DNA from: an uncultured Chloroflexota bacterium
GTDB lineage: Bacteria > Chloroflexota > Limnocylindria > Limnocylindrales > Limnocylindraceae
Reading direction: 5' to 3'
DNA: 26,384 bases
NCBI GenBank assembly: GCA_903938075.1
Contig: CAJABS010000147.1
Span: 1 to 26,384, forward strand
The position numbers and the translations under genes were made by a program. This document shows positions 1-6,928 of this stretch, piece after piece. The notes under the pieces are model-generated. The model saw only the letters and a program-made list of their open reading frames with translations, was not told the origin of the DNA and made no database searches. How positions within the stretch are numbered: position 1 is the first letter of the stretch; each line of letters opens with the position of its first letter.

Positions 1-106
1 GGGATTCATTGCGAACTCTTTACCCAATCCCACCTTGCAGATTCACCTGGCAGGCGGATGATGGGTCTCGGCTCACTGGACCTCCCTCCCGTGAACCGAC
101 CTCCAA

Positions 107-140
107 GCCAGGAGGGCCGACGGGCATCGACCCTCCTGGC
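107..140. terminator. Perfect 10-bp hairpin, possible terminator or structured RNA
   Basis: GCCAGGAGGG at 107-116 is the exact reverse complement of CCCTCCTGGC at 131-140, with a 14-base loop. This is the strongest intergenic hairpin noticed in the window. No U-run follows it on either strand, so it is not a classical intrinsic terminator. It could still end transcription of a gene lying to the left of the window, or be part of an unrecognised RNA. The type is a best guess. Confidence 0.35.
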
Positions 141-190
141 ATACCTCCCCCTCCAACCACCTCGATGCGACGGCGTGCCGTGGCGCGTGG

Positions 191-196
191 GAGAAT
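191..196 (+). promoter_or_regulatory. -10-like GAGAAT, 6 bases before the ATG at 203
   Basis: GAGAAT ends exactly six bases before the start codon, and there is no Shine-Dalgarno sequence in between. The same hexamer with the same spacing precedes dnaB. Transcription would begin at or next to the ATG, giving a leaderless mRNA. No good -35 is visible. Confidence 0.4.
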
Positions 197-202
197 AGGG
201 GC

Positions 203-928
203 ATGGAACTCACCTATTACGGTCGCACCTGTGTCCGCATCCGCAGCCGCGAGGCGACCATTGCCTACGACCCGTACACCTCAATCGTGGGGCCAACCGG
301 GCGCGGCATCAGTGCCGACATCGTCACGCTGAGCCACCCCGACGACGCCCCGCTCTCGCGCGTAAAGGGGCGCCTCGCCCCGCGCGACAATCGCACCCCC
401 ATTGCCACCAGCCTCGACAGCGCCGTCATCCTTGAGGGGCCAGGCGAGTACGAGGTGAAGTCCGTCCTCATCACCGGCATCCGCAGCTATCGCGACGAGC
501 ACCGCGGTCCAGCCGCGCGCCACAACACCGTCTTCGCCGCCGAACTTGACGGCATGCACGTCGTGCACCTGGGCGATTACGCCGATGGCCTCACCGCCGA
601 ACAGATCGGTGAGTTGCCGGGTTGTGACATCGTCCTCGTTCCAGTGGGCGGCGAACTCTCGCCGCAGGCCGCATCGCGCCTCATCAGCCAGATGGAGCCA
701 AAGATCGTGATTCCAATGTCCATGGTCGACGACGCGAGTAAGTCTGCCGCAGCCATCAAGGCATTCTGCAAGGAGCAGGGCCTGGCAACGCCGCCACCTG
801 CACAGCAGAAGCTCGCTATCACCATCTCCGCACTCCCAGAAGAGACCACGACCGTCATCATTGAGGCGCGCGTCGAAGGACTCGGCGGCGCTGAGACAGC
901 GTCCAGTGGAACGCTTGGCCTCGGCTGA
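203..928 (+). CDS. Metallo-beta-lactamase-fold protein with lost metal ligands
   Basis: The 241-residue protein resembles the COG2220/UlaG-like branch of the metallo-beta-lactamase fold. The N-terminal strand pattern (MELTYYGRTCVRIRS), an ADIVTLSHPDD segment, a GPGEYEV segment, a HLGDYADGLT segment and a PVGG...P.IVIPM segment all follow in the family order. In active members the first motif is HxHxDH. Here it reads SHPDDAPL, keeping one His only. The expected His after the GPGEYEV region is Arg (SYRD), and the expected PMH is PMS. Only the Asp of HLGD clearly survives. The fold is therefore likely kept while hydrolase activity is probably weak or absent. The start at 203 is supported by a -10-like hexamer six bases upstream. 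What the protein acts on cannot be told from the sequence. Confidence 0.75.
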   Translation: MELTYYGRTCVRIRSREATIAYDPYTSIVGPTGRGISADIVTLSHPDDAPLSRVKGRLAPRDNRTPIATSLDSAVILEGPGEYEVKSVLITGIRSYRDEHRGPAARHNTVFAAELDGMHVVHLGDYADGLTAEQIGELPGCDIVLVPVGGELSPQAASRLISQMEPKIVIPMSMVDDASKSAAAIKAFCKEQGLATPPPAQQKLAITISALPEETTTVIIEARVEGLGGAETASSGTLGLG

Positions 929-943
929 TTCCTGCGACAGACT

Positions 944-958
944 GTTGGCATAGCCAAC
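944..958. promoter_or_regulatory. 15-bp inverted repeat upstream of the zinc-ribbon gene
   Basis: GTTGGC-ATA-GCCAAC is a perfect inverted repeat with a three-base centre, between the stop at 928 and the start at 974. It lies just upstream of the putative -10 at 962-967, where an operator would sit. A short terminator stem for the preceding gene is the alternative, but no U-run follows. Confidence 0.35.
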
Positions 959-961
959 TGC

Positions 962-967
962 TCTACT
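962..967 (+). promoter_or_regulatory. -10-like TCTACT, 6 bases before the ATG at 974
   Basis: TCTACT ends six bases before the start codon of the zinc-ribbon gene, and no ribosome binding site precedes that ATG. The spacing equals that of the lexA, fur, dsbA-like and nucleoside hydrolase genes in this window. Confidence 0.35.
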
Positions 968-973
968 CCCTCT

Positions 974-1183
974 ATGAGTAACCTTCGCTGCATCAACTGC
1001 CAGCGCGACATTGGCCCCGATGAGCTGGTGTACGAAATTCGAACCTCTCTTGATCCGCAGCCGCCCAACGGCGTAGCCTGCTCTGAGCAGTGCCAGCAGC
1101 AGAAGGAGAACGAGAGTAAGCAGCGGGCAATGCTCTTTTATCAAGTGATGGGAAATCCGTTTGGAGGTGACAAGAATGAGTGA
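974..1183 (+). CDS. Small zinc-ribbon-like protein, 69 residues
   Basis: The protein has a CxxC pair at residues 6-9 and a CxxxC pair at 36-40, separated by about 26 residues. This is a plausible four-cysteine zinc site. The C-terminal third is rich in Gln, Glu, Lys and Asn and looks helical and polar. There is no signal peptide or membrane segment, so it is probably cytoplasmic. I do not recognise the family. It overlaps the next gene by eight bases, indicating a two-gene unit. The start is chosen because the ATG falls directly after a -10-like hexamer at the spacing common in this window and because the first cysteine pair begins at residue 6. Confidence 0.6.
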   Translation: MSNLRCINCQRDIGPDELVYEIRTSLDPQPPNGVACSEQCQQQKENESKQRAMLFYQVMGNPFGGDKNE

Positions 1184-1412
1184 TGGCGATTTCGGTGGTG
1201 ATGGTGGTGGCGGAGACGGCGGCGGAAGCGACGGCGGACCATTTGACTTGAACAACAACGGCTCGTCGTTTGATGAATTTGTCCTCTTCGCAGCAATCAC
1301 TGAAAGCAATCGTGCAAAGCGATCGTCAGGTGGCGGTCCGGCGAAGAAATCTGGCTGCCTGCTTCCAGTGGTAGCAGCTGCGATCTTCGCCCTTGCGCTC
1401 CTAGCGCTCTAG
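1176..1412 (+). CDS. Gly/Asp-rich small protein with C-terminal membrane anchor
   Basis: The 78-residue protein starts with a tract made almost only of Gly, Asp and Ser (residues 2-22), followed by a mixed segment containing EFVLFAAITES, then a basic linker. It ends in one hydrophobic helix after a Cys (CLLPVVAAAIFALALLAL), so it looks tail-anchored. ATG at 1176 is preferred over TTG at 1161 because GGAGGTGA lies at 1163-1170, five bases before the ATG. The gene overlaps the zinc-ribbon gene by eight bases and overlaps the end of the convergent formimidoyltransferase gene by 12 bases. No function is recognised. The Gly-rich repeat could be partly low-complexity drift, but the good ribosome binding site argues for translation. 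Confidence 0.6.
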   Translation: MSDGDFGGDGGGGDGGGSDGGPFDLNNNGSSFDEFVLFAAITESNRAKRSSGGGPAKKSGCLLPVVAAAIFALALLAL

Positions 1413-2351
1413 TACAACGCGCTCCCAGCCGCCGCTGATCTGCAGCGCTCCTGGGTCGCCGCCGGCAACCAACGCACGTTCAGGGAGTAGCCCGACGACC
1501 TCTGTTTCGCCAATCTCAACGCCGCGGCTATTCGCTGCTGAGCGGATGCGCTCCCGAATCGCATGCAACGTATCGCCACGGTCGGTGGCCTCAAGAAGGT
1601 CATGCAGGTTCATCGATACTTGTGCGATGTTCTTGCTTGCGAGCGGGAAACCGAGCGCCTGCAGTCCACGCACCCCACCAGGTGTTGCGCCGCGAATCTC
1701 GCGCGCGATCTCTTTCGAAACCTTTAGGAGCGTGTCGGCGTTGGCGCCAACAAGCGCAATGTTCCACGCCGCCATCAGCGTGCGCGCACCAACGGCGGTT
1801 GCGCCAGCGGTTGGATGGGGCGCTCGTGGACCAGAGTCTGGCTCGCCCCCCTCTGCCGCCTGATGCGCCGCGAGCTGCTCAAATCCACCGCGACGCAAGG
1901 TTGGAAGAGACCGTCGCTCTTGGTTCCGTGCTGCCGCGCCATAGAGATGCACAGGAAGGTTCAACGTGGTCGCAAGTGCAGCACCTGCAACGCGGGCGAT
2001 CTCGGCAGCCTGCTCGAGCGTTGCCTCTGGCGAGATCGGCACCACCGGCACCACGTCGAGCGCACCGATACGTGGGTGCACGCCGCGACCATCTCCTGAC
2101 TTCGCTGGGCTCGATAGATCAATGGATGCCACGGCGATGCGTGCAAGTGCGAGAGTCGCTGCCACCAACTCAACACCGCTGGCGGCGACGTAGGTGAAGA
2201 CGCTCCGATCGTGATCGGCATCGGTGTGAACATCTCGCAGCGTGACACCTGGGACAGCCTGGATCGCTGCGGCAACCTGCTGCAAGATTTCTGCGTTGCG
2301 CCCCTCGCTGATGTTCGCAACGATTTCGAAGTTCGCTGTCGACATGTTCAT
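1401..2351 (-). CDS. ftcD: Glutamate formimidoyltransferase (stand-alone)
   Basis: The enzyme transfers the formimidoyl group of N-formimidoyl-L-glutamate to tetrahydrofolate, the last one-carbon-yielding step of one histidine degradation route. At 316 residues it matches the transferase half of animal FTCD. Visible family motifs are VANISEGRN at the N-terminus, VHTDADHDRSVFTY at 41-54, HPRIGALDVVPVVP at 92-105 (the His corresponds to the proposed catalytic His) and PVHLYGAAA. The cyclodeaminase half is a separate gene at 6929-7531. No histidine ammonia-lyase, urocanase or imidazolonepropionase lies in the window. The start ATG shares one base with the TGA of the upstream GNAT gene (TGATG), so translation is probably coupled; a second ATG two codons later is possible. 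The 3' end overlaps the convergent small membrane gene by 12 bases. Confidence 0.9.
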   Translation of the reverse strand: MNMSTANFEIVANISEGRNAEILQQVAAAIQAVPGVTLRDVHTDADHDRSVFTYVAASGVELVAATLALARIAVASIDLSSPAKSGDGRGVHPRIGALDVVPVVPISPEATLEQAAEIARVAGAALATTLNLPVHLYGAAARNQERRSLPTLRRGGFEQLAAHQAAEGGEPDSGPRAPHPTAGATAVGARTLMAAWNIALVGANADTLLKVSKEIAREIRGATPGGVRGLQALGFPLASKNIAQVSMNLHDLLEATDRGDTLHAIRERIRSAANSRGVEIGETEVVGLLPERALVAGGDPGALQISGGWERVVLER

Positions 2352-3109
2352 CAGTCGAGCGTACGGCGCATCACGGGCCAGCGCCCATCGGGACCGGTTG
2401 CGGCAACGGTGAAGCCGAGCCGCCCCCAGAAGCGTTGTGTAGCGGCGGAGGTGTGCTCTGGGTCAGCGACAGATTCTGGTTCCTCTGGGTACGCCTCAGC
2501 AGCGGCAAAGCCAGCTGCGCCGAGCCGAGCGAGCACACCGGCCACAAGCGCACTCCCGAGCGCACTCCCGCGCGCCGCTGGCACGACAGAGATGCAGGTG
2601 ATGATCGCTGGTGGCGGACTGTCGGGAAGGTCGGGGTAGCGATCGCGCAATCGTTGCGCGCGCGGAAATGCGGAGAGCGGTCCCGCTTGGCAGTAGGCAA
2701 CGGGTTCGCCTTTCGCAAGTAGGACCCAGCCCATCGGCCCACTCACTGGAAGCTGTCGCGTCAGCAGGCGCAGCTTCGGTGGTTGCCCTGGCGCTGCAGC
2801 CGCATCGCGTAGCGCCTCTTCGCGCGTTGGCGGTTCGGGGGCGAATGGATTAAACGCTGGCGCCTGCTCCTCATCGGCGCCGAGGAATGCGGCGAGGGCA
2901 CTCTTCCCTCCTGCGGGTGTGCTGGCACGCGCCGCAGGGTTTGGCGTGGCGCCACCAATGGCTGCCGCCTTGCTGCCACGCTCTGCGTCCTCCCACCAGG
3001 TGCAGGTGGCGTGGTCGGCACTCGCGTTGGCGCACGGCGGTACGAGCAACAGCTCCTCGGCGCTCTCCACGCCGACTAGCTCAAACCCGTCACCGATGTT
3101 GATTCTCAT
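2351..3109 (-). CDS. GNAT-family N-acetyltransferase with low-complexity insert
   Basis: The C-terminal half (about residues 115-252) is a GNAT domain. It has a beta-strand with an ITCISVVP segment at 170-177, an acetyl-CoA loop R-G-S-A-L-G-S-A-L at 180-188, a following helix, and a RFWGRLGF segment at 227-234 typical of the last GNAT helix and strand. The N-terminal part has Cys at 26 and a CTWW motif at 36-39. Residues about 47-110 are Ala/Pro-rich low complexity, probably a flexible linker. The substrate is unknown; protein N-terminal, small-molecule or drug acetylation are all possible. The gene is translationally coupled to ftcD downstream. A -10-like TAGTAT lies eight bases before the ATG on the minus strand, inside the short divergent gap to the small gene at 3130. 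Confidence 0.75.
   Translation of the reverse strand: MRINIGDGFELVGVESAEELLLVPPCANASADHATCTWWEDAERGSKAAAIGGATPNPAARASTPAGGKSALAAFLGADEEQAPAFNPFAPEPPTREEALRDAAAAPGQPPKLRLLTRQLPVSGPMGWVLLAKGEPVAYCQAGPLSAFPRAQRLRDRYPDLPDSPPPAIITCISVVPAARGSALGSALVAGVLARLGAAGFAAAEAYPEEPESVADPEHTSAATQRFWGRLGFTVAATGPDGRWPVMRRTLD
2547..2570. repeat. Tandem 12-bp repeat inside the GNAT acetyl-CoA loop
   Basis: AGCGCACTCCCG occurs twice back to back at 2547-2558 and 2559-2570. On the minus strand it encodes the doubled GSAL of the acetyl-CoA-binding loop. The repeat keeps the reading frame and could vary in copy number by slippage. Confidence 0.6.
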
Positions 3110-3129
3110 CGTCTGGGATACTACGCCGC

Positions 3130-3288
3130 ATGAGCGATCATGCGACTCCTGGGCACGATTCCCACGGCGAGGCCGAAGAGGCTCCCATGGGCGCTATCAA
3201 CCTTGCTGCGTGGGGGGCCGGTGCCCTCGGTGTTGCGATTGGCCTGCTAACAGCCGCCGCCATCGCAATCGCCGCAGGCGCCCTCTAG
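3130..3288 (+). CDS. Small membrane protein, 52 residues, divergent gene
   Basis: The frame from ATG 3130 to TAG 3286-3288 encodes 52 residues. The first 20 are polar, with three His and several acidic residues (SDHATPGHDSHGEAEEAP). The rest forms one long Ala/Gly-rich hydrophobic helix ending at the C-terminus. Third codon positions are mostly G or C, as in neighbouring genes. GATACT lies seven bases before the ATG, and its complement contributes to the -10-like TAGTAT of the divergent acetyltransferase gene. No Shine-Dalgarno site is present, in line with other apparently leaderless genes here. No family is recognised. The His-rich head could bind a metal, but this is only a guess. It fills the space between two minus-strand genes. 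Confidence 0.5.
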   Translation: MSDHATPGHDSHGEAEEAPMGAINLAAWGAGALGVAIGLLTAAAIAIAAGAL

Positions 3289-3313
3289 CTCAGCCTTTCG
3301 ACTGCGCCTGCCG

Positions 3314-4243
3314 TTAGCGGCGGCGCGTCGTTCGCTTCGTCGCCACCCCAACGCCCATCAGTCGGCGTAGCAGCGCGACGAGTGGCGTGACTGCTCGGCC
3401 GAGCAGGCTACCGGCAAGCGCGCCGATCAACGCGATGGGCAAGACCACGATGACGAGGTTGATCGCCGCAATAATCACGGTTCGACCAACAGAGATCAGA
3501 TTTGCGATAGCGAGTGAAACTTCTTTACCGAGATCAAAGCCGTTTGCTGCGTTACCGATTGACGAGCCGATCTGGCTGATCGTCACGGAGATGGTGGTCA
3601 TGGCAACCTGATCCGCAAGTGCTGCGCGCTGTGCGTCGTACGACTCAATGTCACTGCGCACTGCGGTGAGCTGCGTTTGCACAGCGAGCACGTCAGAGAC
3701 GGTCGTCGCTCGCGTCATGAGCTCGAGGAGCGCCGCCTCTGAGGCGCGCAGGTTGCGTAGGCGGGCCTCAAGGTCAACGAGCTGCATCGTCACCTCATAG
3801 GTGCTGATCTGCTCGGAGAGGACCGTGCCCTCAGCGCGTAGCGCCAGTACCGCCGCATCAAACGACGCAGAAGGGACTCGGAACGTCACCGTGAGGTATG
3901 GCGTTGACGCGTCGGTGTAGCGGTAGCTGCCAGAGACGTAGCCGCCCTGGCTCTTCACGATGCCAGTCAGCTTTGTCAGGCTGGCCTCAACGTCCGCGAC
4001 TTCGAGGCTGAATGAGCCGTTGCGCACAACATCAATGCGATCACCCTCAATGGAGCCGCCTGGCGTCGCGGTTGGAACGCCGCCGGTGTCGCCCTTCTCG
4101 ATGGGAGCCGAGGAGCCGCCGCTCGCGCCGAAGAGAAGCGCGCTGAGGCCGCCACTGGCGGAGAGTGCCAGCACGAGCGCAACCACCACGCCAATCTTTG
4201 CAGGCGTGCTAAACGACGGAAGGGTGAGCGATCCGATCTTCAT
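3314..4243 (-). CDS. DUF4349-family membrane protein
   Basis: The 309-residue protein has an N-terminal membrane segment at about 17-39, a Gly/Ser/Pro linker, then an extracytoplasmic DUF4349-type domain at about 68-222. That domain starts with VVRNGSFSLEV, continues with SQGGYVSGS, and includes a helical region rich in Leu, Arg and Glu at 155-212, probably a coiled coil. A second hydrophobic region at about 250-283 is followed by a very basic C-terminus (KRTTRRR), so both ends probably lie in the cytoplasm. Start 4243 is chosen over an ATG 42 bases upstream because GAGGTG lies seven bases before it and the longer version adds only polar residues. The family's biochemical role is unknown. It ends 25 bases after the stop of the divergent small gene. 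Confidence 0.8.
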   Translation of the reverse strand: MKIGSLTLPSFSTPAKIGVVVALVLALSASGGLSALLFGASGGSSAPIEKGDTGGVPTATPGGSIEGDRIDVVRNGSFSLEVADVEASLTKLTGIVKSQGGYVSGSYRYTDASTPYLTVTFRVPSASFDAAVLALRAEGTVLSEQISTYEVTMQLVDLEARLRNLRASEAALLELMTRATTVSDVLAVQTQLTAVRSDIESYDAQRAALADQVAMTTISVTISQIGSSIGNAANGFDLGKEVSLAIANLISVGRTVIIAAINLVIVVLPIALIGALAGSLLGRAVTPLVALLRRLMGVGVATKRTTRRR

Positions 4244-4324
4244 GGTGTGCACCTCAGCTTGCGCGCTCACTAGGGAACGCCTCATCCCCGTAACGCCGCC
4301 GAGTGGCCTGAGGTTCCTGGGCTC

Positions 4325-6037
4325 CTAGAAGAGGCCGACGATCTCCCCGCCGTGCTCAAGGTCGAGGTCAATACGCTCGCCGCCAGGGGACTTATTGAGG
4401 CCCGGCATTAGCCGCATATCGCCGCAGACAGCGGTGATGAAACCTGCGCCGGCGGCCAGGGTGACCGCCTTCACTGGTACGCGGAAGCCGGTTGGTCGCC
4501 CGAGTTTGCTGGCATCGTGCGAGAGCGAATACTGCGTCTTCGCCATGCAGATCGGCAGGTGCCCGTATCCGAGCTCCTCCAAGCGCGCAAGGCGCTTCGC
4601 CGCGGCAGGGGCAATATCTACGCCATCTGCGCCGTAGATGCGTGTGGCGATTGTCTCGATCTTCTTGGCGAGTGGCATGTCGTCCGCATAGATCGGCGCA
4701 AACTTTGCCTCGCCCGAGGTTGCCGCAGCCCACACCGCCTCCGCGAGAGTGGCCGCGCCAGCTCCGCCATCGGTGAAGTGCGTCGTGACCACAGCGGCGC
4801 GAGCCCCTGCGGCCAGTGCGACGGCGCGAATCGCCTCATGTTCCGCAGCGGTGTCTGTTGGGAACGCATTCACAGCGACCACCACTGGAATGCCGAACGC
4901 GAGGACATTCTCAATCTGCTTTACCAGGTTCTGAGCCCCAGCGGTCACAGCCGCAACGTTCTCGGTGCTGAGCGCTGGGTCGAGCGGCTTGCCAGCAACA
5001 ATCTTGCCGACGCCACCATGCATCTTCAGCGCGCGCACGGTTGCCACAATCACTGCCGCATCGGGGGCGAGACCAGAGGCGCGGCACTTGATGTCGAAGA
5101 ACTTCTCGGCGCCCATGTCGGCACCAAAGCCCGCTTCGGTCACAACTATCTCGTTTGTTGCGAGTGCAGCGCGGTCGGCAATGATGGAATTGTTGCCATG
5201 CGCAATGTTTGCGAACGGTCCGGCATGTACGAGCGCTGGCCCACCTTCAAGCGTTTGCAAGAGATTCGGCTTAATTGCGTCACGCAATAGCGCGGCCATG
5301 GAGCCAGCGACTTTCAAGTCTTCAGTAGTGACCGGTTTGCCATCAACTGTTTCGGCGACCACAATGCGGCCAAGGCGCGCACGAAGATCGGCAAGATCTG
5401 ATGCGAGGGCGAGTACGGCCATAACTTCACTGGCAACGGTGATAACGGTTTCTGATTCACGGACGACGCCGTTCTCACGACCACCGAGACCGATGATCGT
5501 CTTTCGAATCGCGCGATCACTGATGTCAACGACGCGCGGCCAGGTGATGCTGCGGAGGTCGATGTTGAGCGCGTTGCCGTGATGCAGATGATTGTCGAGG
5601 AATGCCGCGGCGAGGTTGTGTGCTGCGCCGATGGCGTGCACATCACCGGTGAGATGAAGGTTGAACTCCTCCATCGGAATCACTTGGCTGTAACCGCCGC
5701 CCGCGGCGCCACCCTTGATGCCGAAGACCGGTCCGAGACTTGGCTGTCGAATCGCGACGGCGGCGCGGTGGCCAATCTTGTTGAGGCCCTGCGCGAGTCC
5801 GACGGTGGTAGTGGTCTTCCCTTCACCGAGTGGCGTTGGACTGATCGCGGTGACCACCACGTACTTGCCGCGTGCGCCGCTCTTCTCTAGGCGCTCGATC
5901 CCTTCAATGGAGAGCTTCGCCTTGGTGCGACCGTACGGCTCGACCTCATCGTCGTGAAAGCCGAGGGCGGCCGCCACCTCGCCAATTGGCTTCGGCGTTA
6001 CGCCACGTGCAATCTCAAGATCAGAAGGGAATCCCAT
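4325..6037 (-). CDS. fhs: Formate--tetrahydrofolate ligase
   Basis: This cytoplasmic enzyme makes 10-formyl-tetrahydrofolate from formate, tetrahydrofolate and ATP, and can run in reverse to yield ATP. It has 570 residues, close to the usual 555-560. The N-terminus carries ITEVAAALGF-like sequence (here PIGEVAAALGF), the P-loop TPLGEGKTTTT lies at about 68-78, and the strongly conserved QPSLGPVFGIKGGAAGGGYSQ and LHLTGDVHAI segments follow. GPFANIAHGNNS and EAGFGADMGAEKF are also intact. It is the last gene of the cyclodeaminase-folD-fhs block, nine bases after the folD stop. No Shine-Dalgarno site precedes the ATG. A TAGACT hexamer, which begins with the folD stop codon, ends six bases upstream, so coupled or internal leaderless expression are both possible. 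Confidence 0.96.
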   Translation of the reverse strand: MGFPSDLEIARGVTPKPIGEVAAALGFHDDEVEPYGRTKAKLSIEGIERLEKSGARGKYVVVTAISPTPLGEGKTTTTVGLAQGLNKIGHRAAVAIRQPSLGPVFGIKGGAAGGGYSQVIPMEEFNLHLTGDVHAIGAAHNLAAAFLDNHLHHGNALNIDLRSITWPRVVDISDRAIRKTIIGLGGRENGVVRESETVITVASEVMAVLALASDLADLRARLGRIVVAETVDGKPVTTEDLKVAGSMAALLRDAIKPNLLQTLEGGPALVHAGPFANIAHGNNSIIADRAALATNEIVVTEAGFGADMGAEKFFDIKCRASGLAPDAAVIVATVRALKMHGGVGKIVAGKPLDPALSTENVAAVTAGAQNLVKQIENVLAFGIPVVVAVNAFPTDTAAEHEAIRAVALAAGARAAVVTTHFTDGGAGAATLAEAVWAAATSGEAKFAPIYADDMPLAKKIETIATRIYGADGVDIAPAAAKRLARLEELGYGHLPICMAKTQYSLSHDASKLGRPTGFRVPVKAVTLAAGAGFITAVCGDMRLMPGLNKSPGGERIDLDLEHGGEIVGLF

Positions 6038-6046
6038 GCCGTGAGT

Positions 6047-6922
6047 CTACGCTCGCCCGCGCACGAGGCGCTCGGCGGCTTCAGCTGCATGCAGTGCCAA
6101 GATCGCACTGGTCATTGGGCCCACACCACCAGGCACGGGGCTGAGGCCACCCGTGTCGCCGAGCTTCGCTTCAACGCTCGGGGCATCAACGTCACCCACG
6201 ATCGTGTCGCCGCTCGGGTGAATGCCGACGTCGATCACGACCGTGCCCGGCGATACGTGCTCGCCGCGCACCAAGCCGCGAACGCCGGCGGCGACCACGA
6301 GTACGGCGGCGGTGCGGGTGACCACCCCAAGATCAGGGGTCTTTGAGTGCGCCACCTCGACGTGTGCCCCAGCGATCTCCAAGAGATGGGCCACGGGTCG
6401 GCCAACGATGGCGCTGCGCCCCACCACAACCGCGGCTCGCCCCTCCAGTGGAATCTCATACGCCCGCAGCAGCTCCATTACCGCCGCCGCGGTGGCGGGG
6501 AGGAGTGACGCATCATGCGTGCCCTCGGCGAGCCGCTCTGCGTTCACAACGGTAATGCCGTCAATATCTTTGCTTGGCGCGATCGCCGCGGCAACAATCT
6601 CTCGCGACACGCCAGTTGGCAGTGGCGACTGCAGGATGATCCCCGCAACGTTCTGGTCTGCAGAGAGTGACGTCAGCGAGGCAAAGATCTCGGCCTCCGT
6701 TGCTGTTGCGCCAAGTTCCACACGACGTCCGACGAGTCCGGTTGCGCTGACCTGCTTCAGGAGTCGATCAACGTACAACAGCGAATCGGGCTCGCCCGTT
6801 GCAATCACCACGGCAATCTCTGGTGCCACCCCGCGTGCGTCGGCAATTGCACGCGCTGCGATTTCGGTGGCGCGCGCCGTGATCTGCTTTGCAAACGGCT
6901 GCGCTGCGAGTCGTTGCGTCAT
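6047..6922 (-). CDS. folD: FolD-type methylenetetrahydrofolate dehydrogenase, catalytic Lys replaced
   Basis: FolD normally oxidises 5,10-methylene-THF to methenyl-THF with NADP and hydrolyses that to 10-formyl-THF. The 291-residue protein aligns without gaps to the usual active-site segment: the Tyr is at residue 50, followed by V-D-R-L-L-K. The position four residues after Tyr, which is the catalytic Lys of the family, is Leu 54; Lys 56 remains. Gln 98 (LQSPLPTG) and Asp 121 (KDIDG) are intact. The NADP-binding loop VVGRSAIVGRPVAHLL and the closing PVPGGVGPMT are present. The usual PCTP motif reads LPATA. In studied FolD proteins this Lys is needed for cyclohydrolase activity, so this one may be dehydrogenase only or largely so. 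It lies six bases after the cyclodeaminase-family gene and nine bases before fhs. Confidence 0.92.
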   Translation of the reverse strand: MTQRLAAQPFAKQITARATEIAARAIADARGVAPEIAVVIATGEPDSLLYVDRLLKQVSATGLVGRRVELGATATEAEIFASLTSLSADQNVAGIILQSPLPTGVSREIVAAAIAPSKDIDGITVVNAERLAEGTHDASLLPATAAAVMELLRAYEIPLEGRAAVVVGRSAIVGRPVAHLLEIAGAHVEVAHSKTPDLGVVTRTAAVLVVAAGVRGLVRGEHVSPGTVVIDVGIHPSGDTIVGDVDAPSVEAKLGDTGGLSPVPGGVGPMTSAILALHAAEAAERLVRGRA

Positions 6923-6928
6923 TGCGAA

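Larger units (their letters stand above)
1..202. other. Left-edge region before the first gene, unresolved
   Basis: No convincing gene was found here. One plus-strand frame is open from the window edge to a TGA at 59-61 (about 19 codons) and could be the C-terminus of a gene starting outside the window, but it is too short to identify. A proline-rich open frame from base 9 into the next gene looks spurious. The stretch holds a strong hairpin at 107-140 and a putative -10 element at 191-196. A tRNA, SRP RNA or RNase P RNA was looked for by eye and not recognised. Confidence 0.4.

Noticed and set aside
281..1309. Long open frame on the minus strand across the first three genes
   Set aside because: It runs antisense to the MBL-fold protein and the zinc-ribbon gene, with low-complexity Ser/Pro and Cys/Arg composition and no recognisable domain.
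4517..5582. Plus-strand open frames inside fhs
   Set aside because: They are shadows of a highly conserved minus-strand gene and have no domain resemblance.
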